The notes under the pieces were generated by a model that was given only the letters and a program-made list of their open reading frames with translations, had not been told where the DNA came from and did no database searches. From assembly GCF_902706295.1 (NCBI RefSeq), contig NZ_CACSJJ010000001.1:372001-436000 (forward strand): 64,000 bases of DNA. Direction: 5' to 3'. Source of the stretch: Arthrobacter sp. 18067. GTDB lineage: Bacteria > Actinomycetota > Actinomycetes > Actinomycetales > Micrococcaceae. Of this stretch, positions 36,678 through 46,100 are shown piece by piece. The position numbers were made by a program, and so were the translations under genes. How positions within the stretch are numbered: position 1 is the first letter of the stretch; the number at the start of each line of letters is the position of its first letter.

Positions 36678-36953
36678 GTGAACAAGCCATCCAAGAACGC
36701 CGCACGCATCGCCGCCGGAACCGTCCTTGCCGCCTCCGCCTTCACCCTTGCCTCTCTTCCTGCACAAGCAGCGACCACAACCGACACCCCGACGGCTACC
36801 AACACAACCGCGGCCGATTCCGGGGTAAATGTGCTCAACAATTTGCTGGCTGGAGGCATCCTGAACGGTGGGCTCATCAACGGCCCGCTGATCAACGGTC
36901 CCCTCCTGGACGGTGATGTGCTGGGTCCACTCCAGATCGGCCAATTCCAGTAG
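36678..36953 (+). CDS. small secreted protein with Gly/Leu/Asn pentad repeats
   Basis: A 91-residue protein starting with GTG at 36678 behind GGAGA. Residues 1-31 form a Sec signal peptide (basic start, AAGTVLAASAFTLASLPAQA, cleavage after AQA). The mature part has a Thr/Ala-rich stretch and then five-residue repeats with the pattern G-[GP]-[LI]-[LI]-[ND]: GGILN, GGLIN, GPLIN, GPLLD, ending GPLQIGQFQ. It contains no cysteine, so it is not a lantibiotic-like or disulfide peptide. Similar short hydrophobic repeats occur in surface-assembling proteins; function here is unknown. It precedes the NRPS gene by 148 bases that contain two hairpins. Confidence 0.65.
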   Translation: MNKPSKNAARIAAGTVLAASAFTLASLPAQAATTTDTPTATNTTAADSGVNVLNNLLAGGILNGGLINGPLINGPLLDGDVLGPLQIGQFQ

Positions 36954-36954
36954 C

Positions 36955-36972
36955 GGCCGCTTTCCAGCGGCC
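36955..36972 (+). terminator. hairpin directly after the small secreted protein gene
   Basis: GGCCGC-TTTCCA-GCGGCC forms a 6-base all-GC stem starting one base after the stop codon. With the stronger stem at 37038 it makes a tandem structure in front of the NRPS gene. Confidence 0.45.
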
Positions 36973-37037
36973 AGTTCCGCACCTTCGCACCACACGAGCG
37001 CCCCTCCGTCCCTGACGTGAGCACGCGCAACCATGAC

Positions 37038-37066
37038 GCGGCAGTCCTGATTCCCAGGGCTGCCGC
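37038..37066 (+). terminator. 12-base-pair stem-loop upstream of the NRPS gene (terminator or attenuator)
   Basis: Left arm GCGGCAGTCCTG (37038-37049), loop ATTCC, right arm CAGGGCTGCCGC (37055-37066). All twelve positions pair, one as U-G. TGCTTTCG follows. The NRPS ATG is only 36 bases beyond the stem, too near for a promoter in between, so NRPS transcripts must read through this structure or carry it in their leader. Confidence 0.55.
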
Positions 37067-37101
37067 TGCTTTCGCACACTTCCCCACCGCAGAGAAGGAT
37101 T

Positions 37102-40100
37102 ATGAACTCCCCTATCCCCGCTTCCCCTGACCAGCCCGGCGTTCCGGAGGACCAGGCACCAGCCCGGATGGGTTTGACGGCCGCCCAGCGAGGCATCTGG
37201 TACGCGCAAAAGCTGGCACACGGCAGCCCCATGTATCAGATTGGACAGTTCATCGAGATCGCCGGCCCGTTGGACGTTGCCCGGCTGGAGGCCGCTGTGG
37301 CCCGGGCCGTTGCGGAGACGCCCGCTCTGAACCTTGCGTTCGGCGAAGACGACGACGGTCCCTACCAGTACGCAAAAACGGCAGTGGCCGCCGTGCAGTT
37401 CACCGACCTCAGCGAGTGCGGGGACGAGTCTGTCCGCGAACGCACAGCACGCGAACTAATGGACGCGGACATGGCACAAGCGCGCAGCGTGGAAGACGGC
37501 GGGCTGCTCCACACCGAGGTCATCCGGATCACCGGGACCAGGCACTTCTTCTACCAGCGCGTTCACCACTTGCTGCTCGATGGATACTCCGCTGTGGTGG
37601 TCCTGCGCCGCGTCGCCGCAGTTTACGAGGCACTCGGCGCTGCCGAAGATATGGGCTGCGCCGCGGGCCTCGACTTTGCCCCGTTCGCGGAATTGATCTC
37701 GGATGACCACAGCTACCAGTCCTCCGACGCGGCAGCCACAGACGCGGCCTACTGGGCAGGGGAACTCGAAGGCAACCCGGTCCCCGCCGGATTGGCGGGC
37801 CGCCCCATGGGCACGGCGGACTCGCTTCTGCGCTCCGCCCGGAGTCTCTCTCCGGCTGCTGTAGAAGCACTGGAGTCAGCATCCGGCACGGCCCCGGCGT
37901 TGATTCTGACTGCTGCGTCCTTGTACCTGCACAGGATGACCGGGGAACAACATGTATCCCTCGCATTGCCAGTAACGGCCCGACGCGGAAGGCTGGCCAA
38001 GTCCACGCCCTCGATGCTCTCGAACATTGTCCCGGTCAGAGTGGACATCACTCCCGGGGCCACCGTCCAAGACATGGTGACAACGATGGGAGGAAAGCTG
38101 CGTGGGGCCCTGATCCACCAGCGCGCCCGCTTCGAGTCCTTGAGCGGCCAAGACGGCTATGCGGGCCCCTCGGTCAACATCCTTCCGGTTCTCGAAAATA
38201 TCTCCTTTGGCGAGGCAACCGGTGCCATGCACATTCTCTCCACCGGGCCCATTGATGACTTGTCGATCATCGTTCATGGCCTGTGGCAAGGTCCCAGGGC
38301 CGAGGTGACGGTTCAGTTTGCGGCGAACGCCGATCTCTACAGCCAGGCAGGCCTGGACGAACACCTGATGCGTTTCGTCCGTCTGCTGGGCTCGCTTCTG
38401 GCCAGTCCTGAAGATCCGACGGCGGCCCTGTCCGTGACTACAACGGACGAAGAACAGGCGCTTCTCGCCAAGGGAGACGCCGAGTCCGTGGACCTGCCAG
38501 GCCACACAGTTGTTGAGGAGTTCCAATCAGTGGCAACAGCGGCTCCTGAACGAACCGCCGTGGTTGCTTCCGACGGTTGCCTGACTTTCGCCGAGGTGGA
38601 GCGCCGCTCCAACCAGCTGTCCCGATTCCTGCGCGGGCGTGGGGCCGGGCCGGGCAGCACCGTGGCCGTTCGACTGGACCGCAGCGTCCTGCTTCCCGTT
38701 GCCATCCTGGCCATCCTCAAGGCCGGAGCAGCCTACGTTCCACTGGACCCGGACTACCCTGCGGGCCGGGTCGAGGGGATGCTGGAGGATGCGGAACCGA
38801 TCATCTTGCTCACGCAAGCTGCCTTGGCCGAAGACAGTGACCCAGGCAGGCCGCAGACCAAGGTCCCGGTGACTGTCCTGGATTCCGCCGGGACAACGGC
38901 AGCACTGGAAAGCCAGGACCACACGCCCCTGCCTCCCAGTGCTGGACAGCACGATCTTGCCTACGTCATATTCACCTCGGGATCCACTGGCAGACCCAAG
39001 GGCGTCGGCGTGGAACATTTGGCACTCCTGAATCTGCTGACCTCCCACCGCGACAGGATCTTTGATCCAGCGGAAAGACGGCTCGGCCGGCCTCTGCGCG
39101 TAGCCCACACGGCCGGGCTGTCCTTCGACGCCTCCTGGGATCCCATTCTGTGGCTGCTGGCAGGGCACGAGCTGCACATGGTGGACAACCAGACCCGTCG
39201 CGACCCCGAGGCATTGAGTCTGTTCCTGGCGGACGAACTCATCGACTCAATCGAAACAACGCCCTCGTTCGCCAAGGCTCTGCTGGCCGGAGGACTCTTC
39301 GACCGGGACGCCCATCCCTCTGTTGTGGCCCTGGGCGGCGAAGCCGTGGACCCGGCCACCTGGCGCGAGTTGGCGGCCCATGATGGCGTAGTGGCCTACA
39401 ACTTCTATGGCCCCACTGAAACCACGGTGGATTCACTCACTGCGGTGATGGAACCCGGCACGGATGTCACCCTGGGAGGATCCGTAGCCAACAGCCGGCA
39501 CTACATCCTTGACTCGGGCCTCAACCCAGTCCCTGCCAACGCCATCGGAGAACTGTACGTCGCAGGCCCAAACCTGGCACGCGGCTACCTGGACCAACCC
39601 GGACTGAGCGCCGGGAAATTCGTGGCTGATCCGTTTGTAGGGGACGGCTCACGTATGTACCGCACGGGAGATGTAGTGCGCCGATTGGACGACGGCACCC
39701 TGCAGTTCCTTGGCCGCATGGACCAGCAGGTCAAGATCCGGGGCTTCCGCATTGAACTGGCCGAAATCGAGGCAGTCCTGCGCGGCATCACCGGGGTGGC
39801 CCAAGCAGCAGTGACAGTAACAAAGAACAAAGCGGGCTACGACCAACTGCTCGCCTACGTCACCCCCGCCGGCACTGAGCCCGGGCTCGAAGACAGCCGC
39901 ACGTTCGAAGGAATGACTGCCCCGCAGCCTCTGGACTCATCCGCCATCCGCAAGGAGGCACGCAGGACGCTGCCCGACTATATGGTGCCCGCTGCGGTTC
40001 TCACCATTGATTCGATTCCGCTGACCGCCAACGGCAAACTGGATACCCAGGCACTGCCAACTCATGAACCGCAAGTAGCAACCACTGAGCCGCGCACCCA

Positions 40101-43100
40101 CGCCGAGCGTGTGGTGTCAGAGGCGTTCCGCGAGATCCTGGGCCTGGAAGCCGTGGGACGTGAGGACGACTTCTTCGACCTCGGCGGCCACTCACTCCTG
40201 GCCACGCGGCTGGCGGCATTCCTGCGGGACGCCACGGGCTCGGCTCCGGCACTGCGAACGATCTTCGAGGAACCTACAGTTGCCGGCCTCGCCGCGGCTT
40301 TGGAACACGACGGAACGTCCATTCCTGAACTCAGGGCGAAGAACCGCCCCCAAAGGATCCCCCTATCCTTTGCGCAACGCAGGCTCTGGTTCCTGAACCG
40401 GCTTGATCACGAGTCCGGCGCTTACAACATCCCGATCGTCCTGACCTTGAAAGGTCATCTGGAGGTGGATGCCTTGGAAGGAGCACTGACCGACGTCGTC
40501 TCCCGGCACGAGACCCTTCGCACCATCTTCCCTTGGTCCGAGGGCGAACCCCACCAAGAAATCCTGCCCCCGGATGCAGCGCTCGCAAAACTGTTGGCCA
40601 TCCAGTGCGACGCAGGCAACCTGGAGCGCGCACTGCGGGCAGAGACACAGCGTGGCTTTGACATCACCAGCGAACTTCCAGTCCGGACAGTCCTGTTCCA
40701 ACTCGCACCGGACCACCATGTCCTGGCCATCACGCTGCACCATGTTGCCGCGGACGGCTGGTCCCTGGCACCGCTCGCCCGGGACCTCTCCCAGGCATAC
40801 ACTGCGCGGCTTCGCGGAGCAGCTTCACCGGCCGTCAACCTGCCCATCCAGTACGCCGACTACACCCTGTGGCAACGCGAGGCCTTGGGGCAGGAAGATG
40901 ACCCATCGAGCCCGATTTCGCGTCAGTTGGAATTCTGGGCACGCGAACTCAAGGGTTCTCCCGAGGAGCTGCAGCTGCCCTACGACTTCCCACGCGGAAC
41001 CCGTGAAGGCGACCTCCCGGCGTCGTCGATTCCCTTGGAACTGGACGCCGTGACTTCCTCGGGTTTGAAGGCATTAGCGAAGACGCACAACGCGAGTCTT
41101 TTCATGGTGCTGCAGGCCGCCCTGGCGGCGCTGCTGACGAAGTCTGGTGCGGGCGAGGACATCCCGCTCGGCACGCCGGTTGCCGGGCGGACGGATACTC
41201 AACTGAACGAACTGGTGGGCTTCTTCGTCAACACCCTGGTGCTGCGGACCAATACGTCCGGGAATCCCACAGCCGCTGAGCTGGTGGAGAGCGTCCGCTA
41301 CACCAACCTGCACGCCTACGGAAATCAGGATGCCCCGTTTGAACGCGTGGTGGAGCAACTCAATCCGACGCGATCACGCCACCGCCACCCGTTGTTCCAA
41401 GTGATGCTGACGCTGCAAAACACCCCTGACGCTGTGCTGGCCATGGACGGTGTGGAGGCATCGGCGGACTTGGGAAGGGAGCCGGGTGGTGCGAAGTTCG
41501 ACCTGCTCCTGGACCTTGCCGAACGGGACGGTGACGTTATGGCCGGATCCCTCGCCTACAACCCGTCCCTGTTCACACGCAGCACGGTGGAGCGGCTGGC
41601 AGCAGGTTTTGCACTGGTTGCCGGGCAGTTCGCCACGGACTCCGGCGTGAGCCTGGACCGGCTGCGGATACAGAGCCCAGCCGACCACGCAACTGTGCTG
41701 GCCAGCGGCGTCGCCACCGAGCAGGACGTCCAGTGGGCCACCATCCTGGACGCGTTCTCAGAGACGGCCACCCTGCGGGCGTCACAGATTGCGGTGGCGG
41801 CCGGGACGGGTGTTGCAGGGTCTTCCTGGACCTTCGCCCAGCTTGAGAAGCGGGTAAGGACCATCGCGAACGGCCTCAGCGTTCACGGTGTACGCCCCGG
41901 TGACCGGGTGGCGGTCGCTATCCAGCGATCAGCCGACGTCGCCGCTGCCGCCTTGGCCGTGCTCGCGGCAGGTGCCGTCTATATCCCCCTTGACCTCTCC
42001 TATCCGAAGCAACGGATCCGGATGATCCTGGAGGACAGCACCCCCTCAGTGGTGATGGTCGACGCCGACTCGACCGCCGGCGTCGAACCGGACAAAGCGG
42101 TGACCCTGGCCGGCCTCCTGGCCAGCGGCGCAACGGCCGCAGCCGGCGACCAGGCGGATCGCGCGCCAAACGCACATGACCTTGCCTATGTTTTGTACAC
42201 CTCGGGTTCCACCGGACGGCCCAAGGGTGTTGCGGTAACGCATGGCGCTTTGGCCAACCTTTACGCGCACCACCACCGCACCCTGTTTGCCCCTCGCCTC
42301 GCGGCCGCCGCGGATCAGCCCGTGGCCGTGGCGCACATTGCAGGCCTCGGATTTGATGCTGCCTGGGATCCCATGCTCTGGATGGTTGCCGGTGCCGAGC
42401 TGCACCTGGTGGCTGATGAAGAACGGGGCGACGCCGAAAGCCTCACCCGTTACTGCCTCGACCACGGCATCAACGTTCTGGAGACCACACCGTCGTTTGC
42501 CACGCAATTGCTGCAGTACGGCCTGTTGGAGCACCAGCGCGAACAACCGCTGATCCTGATTCTCGGCGGTGAAGCAGTCTCAGGCGCCCTGTGGGAACGC
42601 CTGGCCGCCGATCCTTCAGTTCGAGCCCTGAATTTCTATGGCCCTACGGAATTCACCGTTGACTCTGTCACGGCGGATATCGAGGGAAGCAGGCCAATAA
42701 TTGGGCGGCCGGCCGGCAATACGTCGGCCATGGTGTTGGATGCCTACTTACAGCCTGTCCCGGTGGGAGTTCCCGGGGAACTGTATTTGGCGGGCGCGGG
42801 AATGGCGCAAGGATACGACCAGCGCTTTGACGAGACCGCATCGCGTTTCGTGGCGAATCCCTTCACATCGGACGGTTCCCGCATGTACCGTACGGGCGAC
42901 GTCGTGAGGCGGGACGCCAACGGCGTGCTGGAGTTCCTCGCCCGGAGTGATGACCAAGTGAAAGTGCGCGGATTCCGGATCGAATTGGGTGAAGTGGAGT
43001 CGGCACTGGCCAGCCACCCCCAGGTACGGCAGATCGCTGCGGTGCCGGATGGCAAGCCTGCCCAGAGGATCATCGCGTACGTTGTTGGCGACGTGGACCT

Positions 43101-46100
43101 AGCTGAACTCAGAACACGTGCTGCTGAACTACTCCCTGACTACATGGTGCCCGCCGTCTTCATGTCCATCCCGGCGCTGCCTCTAACCTCGCACGGCAAG
43201 CTGGACCGCGCAGCCCTCCCGGCGCCCGCGGCCGCCGGCGCGGGCAGCGGGACAGCTCCGGCAACGCCCGAAGAACATGTCATTGCCGGTATTTTCGCTG
43301 AGGTTCTTGGGCTGGACAGCGTTGCCATGGACGACGACTTCTTCCTCATGGGAGGTCATTCCCTCTTGGCAATCACCATCATGGGCAAGATCCGGGAAGC
43401 GTTCGGCACAACACTTCCGTTGCGGGCGCTCTTCGACCTACCCACTCCAGCCGCTTTGCTGGCGGCGGTCGCGTCCGAACGGCCGCACGATTCAACGCAC
43501 GACGGCGGCATGGAACTTGACGCTGATGACTCGCCTCAGGCTGGGGCAACCGCACTTTCGGAGTGGATTGCCACACGCGGTACAGCCCGTCCGGAGCAAC
43601 CCGCGCTCTCCTTCGCCCAGCAACGTATGTGGTTCCTCAACCAGCTGGATCCAGGTTCGGCGGACTACAACATCTCCCTGGCTGCAGAGCTGGAGGGCGA
43701 GGTGGACGAAAATGCCCTTTCCACCGCCATCGACGCTTTGGTGGCCCGGCACCAAATTCTCAGAACGAGCTACCCTGCAACAGCAGGCACACCGCACCAA
43801 AAGATCCGTCCGGCAGAGGAGGCCCGGGGCCTCCTGCGGATCATCCCGGTGCATTCTGAAGAGGAGGAATCAAGCATCCTGGCCCAGGAGGAAGGCCAGG
43901 GCTTCGACGTAACCCTCGATCTTCCCCTGCGCGCCGTCCTGCTGCGCCGTGGCTACGGAGAGGCTTCGGTATGGGTGCTTCAGTTAGTGCTGCATCACAT
44001 CGCCAGCGACGGCGCGTCCCTCGCGCCGCTGGCCCGTGACCTTTCGGAGGCCTACGCCGCCGCGCTCAAGGGAACAACCAGCAGCCGCGCCCCGCTGGCC
44101 ATCCACTATGCAGACTTCAGCGCGTGGCAGCAGGAGGAACTGGGCAAAGACGGCACGTCCACACGGAAAATTGATGACTGGCGGGAGGCCCTCTCAGGAA
44201 TACCCACGGAGCTCAACCTCCCTGCCGATCAGCGCCGTCCCAGGGAGACACGTCAGCCGGGCAAGCAACACAGCTTCCATCTCAGTGCCGCAGCCCTCGA
44301 GGCCCTGAACTCCGTCGCAGCCCGCTCGAACGCGAGCCTGTTCATGACGCTCCACGGCGTACTCGCCGGCTTCTTGCACCGCCTTGGTGCCGGCGATGAC
44401 GTGGTCATTGGCTCCCCAACAGCCGGACGGTCTGATCCGGTGCTGGAAGAGCTGGTGGGCTTCTTCGTCAACACCTTGCCGCTACGGATCAGTGCTGCCG
44501 GCCATCCCTCCTTGCAGGCCATGGTAAACCGTGCCCGGACCAGCGTCCTGGCCGCCTTCGATCATGACGACGTCCCTTTCGAGCGGTTGGTGGAAGCGCT
44601 GAATCCTGAACGTGAACTAGGGCGGCACCCGTTGTTCCAAACCATGCTCACCGTGGACAACTCCGCCGCGGCCGTTCCGGAACTCCCCGGCGCCGTTGTC
44701 CGGCCGTTGCCCGGCAGCGGTTCCGGGGAAGCCAAGTTCGATCTCTCCTTCACCTTCCGCCCGGGCACCACGGGGCTTTCGGCAACGCTGGAGTACAACG
44801 CAGCAATGTTCCAGGAAGCCACCATTGAACGTTTGGTGACCACTTTGGTGCGTTTCGTGGAGCGCGGCACCTCCAACCCGGATACGCCCTTAGCAGAGCT
44901 GACGTTGATTGACCCTGAGGAGGCTGCCGCGTTGGAGGCGCTCACAGCGGGACGACGTTCCGCCGTCGGGCATCAAACGGACGCGGCCGACGGCGTCCTG
45001 GCCGCCTTCGCCGCGACCGTCATGTCAGTTCCGGACTCTGTGGCGCTGGTAACCGGGCGCGATGAGCAGACGTTTGCGGAGCTGGCCTCTTCGGTGGCAG
45101 TCCTGGCCTCCGGGCTGGAGCAGCAGGGGGTCGCCGCGGGCGATGTCGTCTCAGTGTTCCTGCCACGGTCCGCGGGAACCATCCAGAGCTTGTTGGGCGT
45201 GATTGCCACAGGCGCGGTCTACAACCCGATTGATACCGAGTATCCCGACGACAGAGTGGTGGCGATCCTGGAAGATGCCGCGCCCTCTGTGGTTGTCACC
45301 TCCGGGCTGGTCGCCGAACGCATGGCGGCGCTGCTGTCCAGGGTGGCAGCCCGGAACCCTGCGCGTGAGGTTCCGCGCCTGGTGATGATGCCCGAACTCC
45401 TTGGGCATTCACACGGCGAAGGGTTGAATTCCGGCCAAGGGCTCGACTCAGCCCGGGAACTGCAGGAACGCCAACCGGCAGGCCGGGACCTCGCCTACGT
45501 GATGTTTACCTCGGGTTCCACGGGCAGGCCCAAGGGCGTGGAAGTTAGCCATGGCGCCTTGGGTGCCCTGCTGGAATCCCATCGGGAGACGCTCTTCGCT
45601 GGGCTCGATCCCGCCATCACCGGAGTCCAGCAGAACGTGGTCCACACCACCGGAGTCGGCTTCGACGCTTCGTGGGATCCCATTCTCTGGATGATTTCTG
45701 GTCATCGGCTCCACCTGGTGGACGACGCCATCCGGCGAGATCCTGCAGCCTTGGCTGGTTACCTCGAAGACCATCGGATCAGTGTGTGGGAAACAACACC
45801 CGGTTACGCGCGGCAGCTTCTTAAGGAACCCGCATTCACCAGGATGCTGGATGGTGTTGGCGCAGCGCCGGAATCCGGATTCAACCTCGCCTTGGGTGGC
45901 GAAGCTTTCGACGCCACCCTCTGGGATGAGCTGTCAGGCAAAGAGAACGTGACCGCATGGAACCTCTACGGCCCCACTGAGGCAGCGGTGGATACCCTGG
46001 TGGCCCGCGTCCGGGATTACGCTGCCCCGGTACTGGGAGCACCGACCTCAGGGACCAGGCTGTATGCCCTCGACGCCCTTTTGCGGCCGGCTCTTCCGGG

